64,000 bases of DNA, taken from contig NZ_AUSW01000035.1 in assembly GCF_000471625.1 (NCBI RefSeq), forward strand, positions 332,838-396,837. The letters are read 5' to 3'. Positions 18,835 to 27,684 of the stretch are shown piece after piece (positions within the stretch are counted from its first letter, which is position 1; each line of letters begins with the position of its first letter). This stretch comes from Psychrobacter aquaticus CMS 56 (lineage in GTDB: Bacteria; Pseudomonadota; Gammaproteobacteria; Pseudomonadales; Moraxellaceae). The notes beneath the pieces are model-generated. The model had not been told where the DNA came from. It did no database searches and saw nothing but the letters and a program-made list of their open reading frames with translations. A program made the position numbers and the translations under genes.

Positions 18835-19590
18835 ATGTTCAGCATCATAAAAGACTGGCGCGATCAGCGTATATTGGACAACAGCCCATTTACCGCGGAA
18901 GACTGGACGCAAGCGGCTGAGCGTATTGTCATACTTGATAGATTGGATCAAGACGAGCTAAGCCGCCTATTTGATTTAGCAACCTTATTTTTGGATGATA
19001 AGTCGATCACTGGCGCTCAAGGTTTTGAGATTACTGACGCTGTTAGGCAGTCCATCGCCTTACAAGCGTGCCTGCCCATTTTAAACCTCAGCCTTGAGTG
19101 GTATGCTGGCTGGTCGTCGGTCATCATTTATAACGGTTCATATAAGAGCGACAGTACTACCGTAGATGAATTCGGCATTGTCCACGAGGGTCAGCAACAC
19201 CGTAGCGGTGAAGCATGGCAGCGTGGTCCCGTCATTCTGTCATGGAAAGATGCCAAGCACTCAGGCGAGCGCGACGGGCATAATGTCGTGATTCATGAGT
19301 TTGTGCATAAACTTGATATGCTTAATGGTCGCGCCAATGGCTTTCCGCCGCTGCAACCAGATATGGATCCCGCTAGGTGGACTGAGGTAATGAGCCGTGA
19401 TTTTGAAGACTTCCAAACCCATCGCAAGTCAGGACTTGATCGTTATGGTGCAACCAATCCAGCAGAGTTCTTTGCGGTGCTTAGCGAGGTGTTTTTTGAG
19501 ACACCGCAAAAGCTGGTGGACGCATATCCTGATATTTATAACATTATGGTTAAGTTTTTTCGGCAAACGCCACTTGAGACAAAGTCATAA
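18835..19590 (+). CDS. mtfA: Zinc-dependent peptidase of the MtfA family
   Basis: This 251-aa cytosolic protein matches the M90/MtfA (YeeI) family throughout. The zinc motif HEFVH is at 154-158 within VVIHEFVHKLDMLNG, and the downstream YGATNPAEFFAVLSEVFFE supplies the third ligand region. In E. coli MtfA binds the glucose repressor Mlc and has aminopeptidase activity; Mlc is not seen here, so the regulatory role is uncertain in this organism. AGAGGA upstream of the ATG is a good ribosome-binding site. It follows the Fic gene in the same orientation with a 68-bp gap, but content suggests it is an independent housekeeping gene. Confidence 0.9.
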   Translation: MFSIIKDWRDQRILDNSPFTAEDWTQAAERIVILDRLDQDELSRLFDLATLFLDDKSITGAQGFEITDAVRQSIALQACLPILNLSLEWYAGWSSVIIYNGSYKSDSTTVDEFGIVHEGQQHRSGEAWQRGPVILSWKDAKHSGERDGHNVVIHEFVHKLDMLNGRANGFPPLQPDMDPARWTEVMSRDFEDFQTHRKSGLDRYGATNPAEFFAVLSEVFFETPQKLVDAYPDIYNIMVKFFRQTPLETKS

Positions 19591-19638
19591 AACTCGGAAT
19601 ATATCATTTATTGAATATAATACAGTGACAATCAATAG

Positions 19639-19678
19639 AAAAGGGCGGTGCGTCACATGCAATGTGTTGCCCTTTTTT
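19639..19678 (+). terminator. Terminator after mtfA
   Basis: AAAAGGGC pairs with GCCCTTTT around an inner CACAT-GCA-ATGTG hairpin and is followed by a T run. It also precedes the end of the convergent lipoprotein gene. Confidence 0.75.
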
Positions 19679-19707
19679 AATAAAAAATCAACGGTTTATA
19701 CTTTTAA

Positions 19708-20373
19708 TCAAACTGTCCATGGGTCATTAATAATGGCGACTAAATAGCGCTTGCCTTGATACTCATCAAATACCAGACGCAGCACTCGCCAATCCATACC
19801 CGAATATTGCTCAGTTCCTGCATAATAAAACTCAACCACATCTGAATTTTGATATATTTTCTTTAAATTATTGATAGAGTTGCCATTATTTTTAAAGTCA
19901 TTAATGCCTATACTCGCGTTATTGAACTTTTTAGCATTTACCCAAGTGTCCAAGTAGGTAGGTAATGGCTCGATTAAAAGGTCACCAGTACCGTCTTTTT
20001 CGCCCCATGTGAAGCGGATTTTTGACTGTTGCAAGTATTGAGCATATTGTTCACGACTAAAAACTTTGTCTGTTTCAGGCCGCACATAAGCATACATTGA
20101 TAAACGAACGCCACGCGTTGGATGAATGTCATTGGTGATACTGGCATAGTCTTTATTAGCGAGCGTACGCTGGATACGTAACGCTTGTTGTCTAAGGGCT
20201 TGTTGACTCATATCAGAGACAACGGCTGTTGATGAGTTTACCTTGGCTGGATTGAAAATAGTCGCGTTAGGCTTAGCAAAAGACTGACAACCTGTTGCCA
20301 CCAATAAAAAAGACAAAAATCCGCCAGTAGCCAATTTAAAGGAATGGGCTTTGAGTGTAGATAATGTCGTCAT
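19708..20373 (-). CDS. Putative lipoprotein of unknown function
   Basis: The protein has about 221 aa from the ATG at 20373, chosen because AAGGAT sits just upstream; a longer frame to 20409 lacks a signal-like start. The N-terminus contains a hydrophobic segment ending in LLVATGC, so Cys29 is a likely lipidation site. The mature part (QQALRIQRTLANKDYASITNDIHPTRG, shortened here: residues about 60-85) resembles periplasmic proteins that begin with a helical segment and end in a beta-rich domain (VLRLVFDEYQGKRYLVAIIND). I do not recognise a named family and assign no function. It is convergent with mtfA and divergent from the next gene. Confidence 0.75.
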   Translation of the reverse strand: MTTLSTLKAHSFKLATGGFLSFLLVATGCQSFAKPNATIFNPAKVNSSTAVVSDMSQQALRQQALRIQRTLANKDYASITNDIHPTRGVRLSMYAYVRPETDKVFSREQYAQYLQQSKIRFTWGEKDGTGDLLIEPLPTYLDTWVNAKKFNNASIGINDFKNNGNSINNLKKIYQNSDVVEFYYAGTEQYSGMDWRVLRLVFDEYQGKRYLVAIINDPWTV

Positions 20374-20533
20374 AAGTATCCTTATCGCAACGGTTGGCGA
20401 TATAATCATTATTGTGAATATATAGGGTTTTTAATTGATAAACCTGAATGATACGATAATACAGCAGAGTCAGCATATGGGTATGATGTAATAGGTCATG
20501 ATCCTCATATGATTTAGGCTCGTAGAGAACGCC

Positions 20534-21022
20534 ATGACGATATATCACTCACTGACGCTGTTATTGACAATGGGACTAGTCGCTACTTATCCGGTCATGG
20601 CGGATAGTATAGCGCCGGCACCAACGATGACTGCGATGAAAATAGCCACCATTACCAAAATGTATCAGCAAGATATCGATAATGAAGGTATGGATAATCC
20701 TACGGTATTGCAGCAATATGCTAATACTGAATTACAAGCGGCTATGCAAGCTGAGCGAGATTATTTTGATCAAACGCAAATGTCCTGTCATGTGGGTTAC
20801 GATGTGTTATGGAACTCGCAAGATCCTGATTACGAACAAGACAAACAGTTTGCGGTAACTGAGCAAGGATTGGTTCAGGTAAGCTTGGCAAAAGGTAGCC
20901 AGATCTATTATGAGTTGTCGTGTAGTGATTCTGATGGTAAGGCTGATTGCCAAGTGGCAGATGTAATTTTGGATAACGATGGTAGATCTTTACGAAAGCA
21001 TTTGCTAGAAACGTGTCGTTAG
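20534..21022 (+). CDS. Small secreted protein of unknown function
   Basis: This 162-aa protein has a signal peptide (MTIYHSLTLLLTMGLVATYPVMA, cleavage near residue 23; a 23-residue region described by its first 12 and last 9 residues: MTIYHSLTLLLT and VATYPVMAD). The mature part is acidic, with four cysteines (in QMSCHVG, YELSCSDSD, KADCQVAD and LLETCR) that could form two disulfides in the periplasm. No family is recognised. It is divergent from the lipoprotein gene and followed by a small terminator at 21071-21090. Confidence 0.7.
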   Translation: MTIYHSLTLLLTMGLVATYPVMADSIAPAPTMTAMKIATITKMYQQDIDNEGMDNPTVLQQYANTELQAAMQAERDYFDQTQMSCHVGYDVLWNSQDPDYEQDKQFAVTEQGLVQVSLAKGSQIYYELSCSDSDGKADCQVADVILDNDGRSLRKHLLETCR

Positions 21023-21070
21023 CAGAAAGCCAATATAATTAAGCAATATGAATGGATATGACTCAACCTC

Positions 21071-21090
21071 CAAACCCGTTGGTTTGTTTT
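21071..21090 (+). terminator. Small terminator after the secreted-protein gene
   Basis: CAAACC-CGTT-GGTTTG followed directly by TTTT gives a short but well-formed intrinsic terminator 48 bp after the stop codon. Confidence 0.55.
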
Positions 21091-21505
21091 CGCATAATGT
21101 ATATTATGTTAAATAAGGTTTGTTTTACGATGTTATATCCTAATTAACATTGGCTGGTTAATTTTATTCTTTTAACTAAAAGTCTATGGCTTTGTACGGT
21201 ACGCTATAGCTTTCCATTTCCAAAAAATTCGGTGACGCGCTAGCGATTTCATCACTCTTTGTTTTGATAAATTTACCGAGATACTTATTTTACGCGCCTG
21301 ATTCAATATCACCTCCCTTCAATAAATACTCAATTACTAACATATCAGTATCAATCGTTAAGTGTTTTGGCTTTACTATGGTTTTAAAGGTAATGGTGAG
21401 TCATGGTTTCTGCTATATATTGCTCTATTAAAAACGGCGATAATATGTTTAGCTTAAGCTTCGCTAATAAAAACAACCCACACATTAACAATAGAAAAAT
21501 AACTT
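21091..21505. other. AT-rich intergenic region
   Basis: I see no supported gene here. It includes a short palindrome, CATAAT-GTAT-ATTATG (21093-21108), and presumably the promoter of the GST gene, which I cannot place with confidence. Confidence 0.5.
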
Positions 21506-22183
21506 ATGATTACTTTACACGGTTTTGCTGCGAGCAACTATTACAACATAATAAAACATACTCTGTTATATAAAGAAATCCCATTTCAAGAAAACCTTAT
21601 ATTTACTGGTAGCGATGAGCTACTTGCTGTCAGCCCAATGGGCAAAGTGCCTGCTATTACAGCGGCTGACGGCATTAGTCTGTCAGAGTCGAGTGTCATT
21701 TGCGACTTCATTGAAGAGACCTACCCTGCCATACCGCTGTATCCTGAATCGGCTACAGAGCGTGCAGCTGTGCGTCAAATTATGAAAATAGCAGAGCTTT
21801 ATTTTGAATTGCCAAGTCGTCGCCTGATTTCTTATGTTTTTTCAGGCACCGATGCGCCTGATGCCCTCAAACAAGAAGTACGTCAAGTGCTCGCCCGTGG
21901 CATTCCTGCTTTAAATCGCTTATGCCATTTTTCACCTTGGATCGCAGGTAAAGAGTTCACGATGGCTGACATTTATGTTCATTATGTCAACGCTATTGTC
22001 AACGTCGTTGGCTCGACCCAGCTTGACTGGGATGTGTTGGCAGAGATACCAGGTATGAAAGAATGGAGTAAGACTATGAGACAATCTGACATTGGCCAGA
22101 AGATAGAAGCAGATCGCGTAGCAAGTATGCCCAAATTTATGACGCATGTGAAAGCTCAGATACAAGCAACGCAGTCTAAATAA
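21506..22183 (+). CDS. Glutathione S-transferase family protein
   Basis: This 225-aa cytosolic protein has the two-domain GST layout. The thioredoxin-like N-terminus includes MITLHGFAASNYYNIIKHTL, the cis-Pro motif GKVPAI and the glutathione-contacting SLSESSVICDFIEE. The helical C-terminus includes PWIAGKEFTMADIYVHY, the conserved N-capping/ADIY motif. Such enzymes conjugate or reduce electrophiles with glutathione, but the substrate here is unknown. The next gene, a medium-chain dehydrogenase/reductase, starts 45 bp later on the same strand, suggesting an operon for handling reactive carbonyl or quinone compounds (inference). Confidence 0.88.
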   Translation: MITLHGFAASNYYNIIKHTLLYKEIPFQENLIFTGSDELLAVSPMGKVPAITAADGISLSESSVICDFIEETYPAIPLYPESATERAAVRQIMKIAELYFELPSRRLISYVFSGTDAPDALKQEVRQVLARGIPALNRLCHFSPWIAGKEFTMADIYVHYVNAIVNVVGSTQLDWDVLAEIPGMKEWSKTMRQSDIGQKIEADRVASMPKFMTHVKAQIQATQSK

Positions 22184-22227
22184 TGTAAGTGTGCCACATA
22201 TCTCATCATTCGCTGGAGCAAAAAATT

Positions 22228-23355
22228 ATGACCGATAAAAATATCCAACTGGTTTCAACCATCAGTGACGACAACAAACTAACACTTAGCTTACAAGATA
22301 TCGGGATGCCGCAGCCTGGTGCTGACGAAGTCGTCGTCCGCATTGAAGCGGCACCGTTGAACCCATCTGATTTTGGGGTAATGTTTAGCGCGGCTGATAT
22401 GTCAACTGCTGTACAATCAGGCACTGATCAAAACCCTATTATTACGGCTGATGTTCCTGCCAAAGTCATGCCAGCACTCAAAACGCGTGTGAATAAGAAC
22501 ACGCCTGTGGGCAACGAAGGCGCTGGCACGGTGGTAGCAGCAGGCTCATCGCCCGCAGCAGAAGCATTAATGGGTAAAATGGTGGCTGTGATTGGCGGCG
22601 GAACCTATCGTCAATATCACTGCGTCAATGTAAGAAACTGCCTAGAATTAAAAGAAGGTACAACGGCTAAAGAAGCCGCCTCGTCTTTTGTAAATCCACT
22701 TACCGCATTAGCGATGGTCGAAACCATGCGTGCTGAAAGTCACAAGGCCATCATCCATGCGGCAGCAGCGTCTAGCCTCGGTCAAATGCTCAACCGCATC
22801 TGTATGGCCGATGGTATTGATTTGATCAATATCGTGCGTAAAGAAGAACAAGAAAAATTATTACGTGATATGGGCGCAAAATATGTGGTTAATTCAAGCA
22901 GTGATGCGTTCATTGGAGATTTAACGGCAGCGATTGCCGAAACAGGTGCCACTATTTCATTCGACCCTATTGGCGGTGGTCAATTGACCAGCGATATTCT
23001 GAACTGTATGGAAGCAGCCATCACTCGTGATGTGGAAGAATACAGCGTTTATGGCTCAAACACGTTTAAACAAGCGTATATTTATGGTGCATTAGACCGT
23101 GGCCCTATTACGCTGAACCGTAACTTTGGTTTTGCGTGGGGTGTTAATGGGTTCTTATTGTTCAATGTACTTGGCAAGCTCGGCACCGAGACGGTCGCAT
23201 CGATGCGCAAACGCGTGGCAGAAGAAATCACCACTATATTTGCCAGCAGTTATACGCATGAAGTCACACTGCAAGAAGCGTTGCAGTTACAGTCAATTGC
23301 TGCTTATGGCAAACAAGCGACTGGTGAGAAGTATTTGATTACGCCTCAGAGATGA
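22228..23355 (+). CDS. Medium-chain dehydrogenase/reductase, quinone oxidoreductase-like
   Basis: I chose the ATG at 22228 (375 aa) because GGAG precedes it; a GTG at 22189 would overlap the space after the GST gene. The GroES-like N-terminal half has IEAAPLNPSDFG and GNEGAGTVVAAG. The nucleotide-binding half has HAAAASSLGQMLNRIC, a Rossmann loop variant, and SFDPIGGGQLTSDIL. No catalytic-zinc cysteine cluster is visible, as in NADPH-dependent quinone or enoyl reductases. It probably reduces an activated double bond or a quinone with NAD(P)H. It is likely co-transcribed with the GST gene. Confidence 0.85.
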   Translation: MTDKNIQLVSTISDDNKLTLSLQDIGMPQPGADEVVVRIEAAPLNPSDFGVMFSAADMSTAVQSGTDQNPIITADVPAKVMPALKTRVNKNTPVGNEGAGTVVAAGSSPAAEALMGKMVAVIGGGTYRQYHCVNVRNCLELKEGTTAKEAASSFVNPLTALAMVETMRAESHKAIIHAAAASSLGQMLNRICMADGIDLINIVRKEEQEKLLRDMGAKYVVNSSSDAFIGDLTAAIAETGATISFDPIGGGQLTSDILNCMEAAITRDVEEYSVYGSNTFKQAYIYGALDRGPITLNRNFGFAWGVNGFLLFNVLGKLGTETVASMRKRVAEEITTIFASSYTHEVTLQEALQLQSIAAYGKQATGEKYLITPQR

Positions 23356-23386
23356 TAATGAGTTAAAAAAAGCCGTTTTGAAATAA

Positions 23387-23420
23387 AAAAAGCAGACATC
23401 GAGTGTGATGTCTGCTTTTT
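23387..23420. terminator. Bidirectional terminator
   Basis: AAAAAGCAGACATC (23387-23400) and GATGTCTGCTTTTT (23407-23420) form a perfect 14-bp stem with a 6-nt loop. It can end both the reductase gene and the convergent membrane-protein gene. Confidence 0.85.
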
Positions 23421-23478
23421 CCATATGCGACTCTCTTTTGAAGAGCATATGGCAAAAGGCGATGTGTAGTTCTTTACG

Positions 23479-24447
23479 CTAGTCATCGGTTTCTCGGTAC
23501 AAGGTGCTCTGTGACTCTTGTCTAAAATCCTCGTAAGTGATGGCTGCCTCAGTATTCGATTCGTCAGCGATGGCAGGCGCAGTTTTAGGCATTTCTACTA
23601 CTACCACGTTATTAGTGACAGCATTCTGATCCTGATTGGTTGCGCTAATATTGCCCTGTTGCGCCTCTACTGCCAAGTTATCGGTAGAGCTGGCATCAAC
23701 AGAAATCGGATTGTCTATCGTACTCGTTGGCTGCGCTGTACTAGTAATGACCGGACTGGCAGGTTCAGTCGCCGCAGGAACAGCTTTCTCTGTTGAAGTT
23801 GATAAAATACCAGTAAAAATAAGCGTTACGACAATAATAACAATCAATAATGAGCCAAAAATCATACCAATGATGAGTGGTTTTTTGCTACTCGCGAGCT
23901 TATCTTGTGATGGTATTGATTCTTTGACGGCTGACTGTATTGGTGACTCTTGAGAAATCACGCTAGCACTGTCTGGTATGTAAGTATTTTCTTTAGTATC
24001 AGCTAGCCCAGTGGTTTTATTGGTAGGAGCGCCATAACTGCCATCAGATCCAATATTAAATGAAGGTTCATTTAAATGACTGTCTTGCGATGATATGTGT
24101 GCATCTGGTAATAAGTCTCTACTTACCTGTGTTTCTTGAGCTAAAAAATCAAAGGGCGCATCTGTTGCCTCCAGCCCTACTTCTCTACCCGTGTCTTGAC
24201 CTGAGAACAACTCAAGCTCGTTTGCACTCAAAGGCTCAAAAGCAGATGAATTCAAGGCAGATGAGTTTTTAGCATTTTCTAACGGTTCGACATCATCAGT
24301 CTCACTATTATTGCCATCCTCATTCTGAACACGACTGATAAAGCGTTCGTAGATGTTATTGTTAGTAACATTGCGTGATTTTTTACTGGAAATTTCAGCC
24401 CATTTTTCCTCAAAATCCGTTTCAAAGTCGTTTTTTTTGTCGCTCAT
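23479..24447 (-). CDS. Single-pass membrane protein of unknown function
   Basis: This 322-aa protein has an acidic, Ser/Asn-rich cytoplasmic region (about 1-185) with low complexity, one transmembrane helix (LIIGMIFGSLLIVIIVVTLI, about 190-212), and a Thr/Ser/Pro-rich extracytoplasmic tail. Positive residues (SSKKP) precede the helix, so the N-terminus is probably inside. No family or catalytic motif is recognised; the layout is common in Moraxellaceae envelope proteins of unknown role. It stands alone, divergent from the LysR gene and convergent with the reductase. Confidence 0.7.
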   Translation of the reverse strand: MSDKKNDFETDFEEKWAEISSKKSRNVTNNNIYERFISRVQNEDGNNSETDDVEPLENAKNSSALNSSAFEPLSANELELFSGQDTGREVGLEATDAPFDFLAQETQVSRDLLPDAHISSQDSHLNEPSFNIGSDGSYGAPTNKTTGLADTKENTYIPDSASVISQESPIQSAVKESIPSQDKLASSKKPLIIGMIFGSLLIVIIVVTLIFTGILSTSTEKAVPAATEPASPVITSTAQPTSTIDNPISVDASSTDNLAVEAQQGNISATNQDQNAVTNNVVVVEMPKTAPAIADESNTEAAITYEDFRQESQSTLYRETDD

Positions 24448-24739
24448 AGGATGATACCAAACCAGTGTATGGGACTGGCCTTAAATGATTGCCAAAATGA
24501 CGTGATACCTATCCCAAAAAAATATGATTTGCAGTGTCAAACTCATGTAACCTATCAAAAACAATACTGATATAGGATTTCTTGACGACTCAAAATTTTG
24601 GCAATGGTATGATGATGTTTCTTGCTAAAATGTAACCATTGTAACAATGCTGTTGGCAAACAATATAATTGCTCGTCTCATTATCTTCAAGCACAATTTA
24701 TTTTATCGTATCAGTATTTGTAAAATATAGGCAAAAAAC

Positions 24740-25753
24740 ATGGATTTAAAACAGCTGAATGCGTTTATTGCCATTGCAGATTTGCGCAGTTTTAGCGCGG
24801 CTGCAACCAAGACAGGGTTATCACAGCCCAGTCTGAGTCGTTTGCTTAAGCAGCTTGAGACAGAAATGGGAGTAGAATTGATTGACCGTTATCACAGACC
24901 GCTGCATCTGACCGAGGCTGGCGCGTTTTTTTACGACAAAATCAGTACCATATTGACAGAGATTGATACCGTCACCAGCATGGCTCAGCGGTTATCAGCA
25001 CCAAGCAGCGCGCTAAATATAGGCTTTGTACCCTCAGTGCTTTATGGTTTGCTGCCTGAAATCATTGCCATGTTAAAGCAAGCCAGCCCCAATATTGACG
25101 TCACTCTCAAAGACATCAGCTCCTATCAACAAATGGATGCGCTCAAATCTGGTGAGATAGATATTGGTTTTGGGCGCTTTGCTCATCAAGACCCTTGGAT
25201 TCAGCAAATATTGCTTCGCCATGAGCGTTACGTTGTGGCATTGCCAAAATCCCATCCGCTAGCTCATGTACGTGAGCAGCGCTTGATAGATTTGGCGAAC
25301 AATCGCTTGATTTTATATCACCAAACCCATTTGCCCATATCGGCTGCTGTGACACAAGCACAGCCAACAAGCGATAAACTGGCCACGCATACAAACAGCC
25401 ACCGTGTAACCAACGAGCCTGTATCGTTTAGCGCACCTATCACTGAACCCTTATTGCATTTGTTTGCACAATACGGTATTTCACCATTTATGACCACGAC
25501 AGTGAGTGACTTACAAGTAGCGCTCGGCTTGGTGGCAGCTGGCGAAGGAATTACGCTGGTCCCTGCCAGCCTTCAAACCGTGCGTACCGAACAAATCAGT
25601 TATCAACGCTTGGTGCATGAAAACGTCACCTCCCCTATTTATTTGCATACCTTAAAAGACTTTGTCCATCCAAAAATACCCGATCTGCTCACTGCTATCT
25701 ATCATGTGTATGAGCAGCGCGGGATTACCTATCGGCGTCAGCAATTTACTTAA
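24740..25753 (+). CDS. LysR-family transcriptional regulator
   Basis: This 337-aa protein starts with a typical LysR winged helix-turn-helix (MDLKQLNAFIAIADLRSFSA, then TKTGLSQPSLSRLLKQLE; residues 1-60), followed by an effector-binding domain of periplasmic-binding-protein type (LNIGFVPSVLYGLLPEIIAM from about residue 92; GLVAAGEGITLVPASL near 265). An unusual insert of about 25 residues with Thr/Ser/Asn (about 205-230) lies in the effector domain. The target is unknown. The gene points at the Nramp-related transporter and then the prp genes, so it may control either set; this is inference, since prp operons are more often controlled by GntR or PrpR proteins. Confidence 0.9.
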   Translation: MDLKQLNAFIAIADLRSFSAAATKTGLSQPSLSRLLKQLETEMGVELIDRYHRPLHLTEAGAFFYDKISTILTEIDTVTSMAQRLSAPSSALNIGFVPSVLYGLLPEIIAMLKQASPNIDVTLKDISSYQQMDALKSGEIDIGFGRFAHQDPWIQQILLRHERYVVALPKSHPLAHVREQRLIDLANNRLILYHQTHLPISAAVTQAQPTSDKLATHTNSHRVTNEPVSFSAPITEPLLHLFAQYGISPFMTTTVSDLQVALGLVAAGEGITLVPASLQTVRTEQISYQRLVHENVTSPIYLHTLKDFVHPKIPDLLTAIYHVYEQRGITYRRQQFT

Positions 25754-25977
25754 CAATCAGCATATCTAAATATTGACAGCCATTATCAAATTAATAGCGC
25801 TAATAGATAGTAATTGTTAATAATTTATAAACAATAATTCGATTCATAATGATTTATTGGCTTAAGTACGCAAAATAATGATTATCTTGTCTCATTATAG
25901 GTGTGCTAAAGTCGCTGCTAAACGTTTCTGTTTTGTTTATTTATTCTCTTGTTTCTTAACCTATTATTCTAGTGGCA

Positions 25978-26009
25978 GACAGCCTATCACTGGTCAGTGA
26001 TAGGCTGTC
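25978..26009. repeat. Perfect 15-bp inverted repeat upstream of the transporter gene
   Basis: GACAGCCTATCACTG (25978-25992) and CAGTGATAGGCTGTC (25995-26009) are perfectly complementary with two bases between them. It ends 23 bp before the transporter ATG. No T run follows, so it is not a typical terminator; an operator, a leader hairpin, or a terminator of the LysR transcript is possible. Confidence 0.7.
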
Positions 26010-26032
26010 GCTTGATATAATTTGAGGTATTT

Positions 26033-27304
26033 ATGACCACACAACGAACACAGAACCTTGATAGCGCTACCAGCCAGGAAGGCTTTAGTTGGCGCATCTT
26101 TGGTCCAGGTATTTTGATGGCCACTGCTGCTATCGGTGGCTCGCACTTGATTTCCTCAACGCAGGCCGGTGCCATCTATGGTTGGCAGTTGGCGATTATG
26201 ATTATTTTGGCCAACGTTTTTAAATATCCGTTTTTTCGTTTTGCCACCGACTACGTCTACGATACAGGCGAGAGTTTGATTGCAGGTTATGCCAAACGCT
26301 CAAAGGTTTATCTGTGGGTCTATTTCATTCTATCTATACTATCAGCCGTCATTAGTACAGGTGCCGTATCGCTGCTTGCTGCGGTGATATTGGGCTTTAT
26401 GTTACCTACCTCCCTTGCCTTATCGACGATAACTCTGTCCTTAATCATCGTGGTTGTGTCGTGGTTTTTTCTGATTGCGGGACATTATAAGCTGCTCGAT
26501 GGCGTGACCAAGTGGATTATGATCGCCCTGACAGCAGCCACGGTGGCCGCAGTGGTTATTGCTGCTGGCAAGCCAACCGTCATGGCAGTGGACTTTGTTG
26601 CCGCCTCGCCTTGGAATCTCGCCACATTAGGATTCATCGTGGCACTGATGGGCTGGATGCCAGCGCCACTTGAGTTTGCCGCGATTACCTCTATGTGGAC
26701 GTCGGCCAAGGTTAAAGCCGATCACACCACGCACCGTCAGGGCTTACTTGATTTCAACGTTGGTTACTTGGTTTCCGCAATTTTGGCGTTGTTTTTCTTG
26801 GCGCTCGGTGTGTTTGTTCAGTATGGCTCAGGTCAAGAGATTGAGCTGGTGGGCGGCGCGTATGTTAATCAGCTGATTAACATGTACACCGCGACCATTG
26901 GTGAATGGTCGAGATTGCTGGTCGCCTTCGTCGCCTTTATGTGTATGTTTGGCACCACCATCACTTGTGCGGACGGTTATGGCCGCGCCAACGCTGAGTG
27001 CTGGCGTTTGCTCAAAGGTGAGAGCGAGATCAATAAAAAACAAATCGCTTTTTGGACGACTTATGCCATCGGTGGCGGTTTGGTGATTATCACCTTCTTT
27101 ACGGGTCAATTAGGCGCTATGTTGAAGTTTGCGATGGTATCAGCATTTGTGTCCGCTCCTATCTTTGGTTGGTTGAACTACACATTGGTCAAAAGCCATA
27201 AAAAACTGTCCGTTGGTATGAATGCCTTGTCTATCGCGGGTTTAATCTTCTTGACAGGTTTTGCATTATTATTCCTAGCCAATCTTGCCGGTCTATTTGG
27301 TTAA
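26033..27304 (+). CDS. Nramp-related membrane transporter with altered substrate site
   Basis: This 423-aa protein has 10-11 hydrophobic segments and clear Nramp similarity: FGPGILMATAAIGGSHLISS in TM1 and GWMPAPLEFAAI in TM6. Classical Nramp metal transporters have IDPGN in TM1 and MPH in TM6. Here those positions read IGGSH (34-38) and MPAP, so the metal-binding Asp and Asn are absent. It therefore belongs to the Nramp-related branch, and ordinary Mn/Fe transport is doubtful. The substrate is unknown; its place between a LysR regulator and propionate degradation genes hints at a link with organic-acid metabolism, but this is inference. A perfect hairpin precedes it and a terminator follows. 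Confidence 0.8.
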   Translation: MTTQRTQNLDSATSQEGFSWRIFGPGILMATAAIGGSHLISSTQAGAIYGWQLAIMIILANVFKYPFFRFATDYVYDTGESLIAGYAKRSKVYLWVYFILSILSAVISTGAVSLLAAVILGFMLPTSLALSTITLSLIIVVVSWFFLIAGHYKLLDGVTKWIMIALTAATVAAVVIAAGKPTVMAVDFVAASPWNLATLGFIVALMGWMPAPLEFAAITSMWTSAKVKADHTTHRQGLLDFNVGYLVSAILALFFLALGVFVQYGSGQEIELVGGAYVNQLINMYTATIGEWSRLLVAFVAFMCMFGTTITCADGYGRANAECWRLLKGESEINKKQIAFWTTYAIGGGLVIITFFTGQLGAMLKFAMVSAFVSAPIFGWLNYTLVKSHKKLSVGMNALSIAGLIFLTGFALLFLANLAGLFG

Positions 27305-27354
27305 ATGTGTTTGTTTAAATAATACGCTGCTGAAATAAACTGTCTTCCTTCAAA

Positions 27355-27393
27355 TAAAAAAAGCCTTTGTCGCCTCGCTACAAGGGCTTTTTT
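27355..27393 (+). terminator. Terminator after the Nramp-related gene
   Basis: AAAAAAGCCTTTGT pairs with ACAAGGGCTTTTTT (one G-U) around a 9-nt loop, ending in a T run, about 50 bp after the stop codon. Confidence 0.85.
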
Positions 27394-27514
27394 CTGCCTA
27401 AAAGATAATAACAATGGGCAACCACTTACCCTTTATATTTGTAAATAAATGTAAAAAAATACATGCCTAATACCTTTATCGTTTTAGCAATTTGAATACT
27501 GGCTCTTACGAATC

Positions 27515-27628
27515 ATTGATAATTGGATAGCACTATTCAATTATCAAATAATATTAATATTAATTAAAAATAAATTAAATAATACTAATTATTGATAATG
27601 AAACGTTGCTTTGCAATGATTGATAATT
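27515..27628. repeat. Four TTGATAAT-type half sites upstream of prpB
   Basis: ATTGATAATT occurs at 27515-27524 and 27619-27628, ATTGATAATG at 27591-27600, and the inverted AATTATCAA at 27539-27547, within an otherwise very AT-rich stretch. The last copy lies inside the candidate prp promoter. They could be operator half sites; the AT bias makes chance possible. Confidence 0.4.
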
Positions 27629-27637
27629 GCGTATAAT
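27610..27637 (+). promoter_or_regulatory. Candidate promoter of the prp operon
   Basis: A consensus -10 TATAAT (27632-27637) is preceded by TTTGCA (27610-27615) at a 16-bp spacing, 48 bp before the prpB start. Confidence 0.55.
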
Positions 27638-27684
27638 CGATGACAATAACGAGAATAATCACCCCTCCATGTAAGGATTACGAC

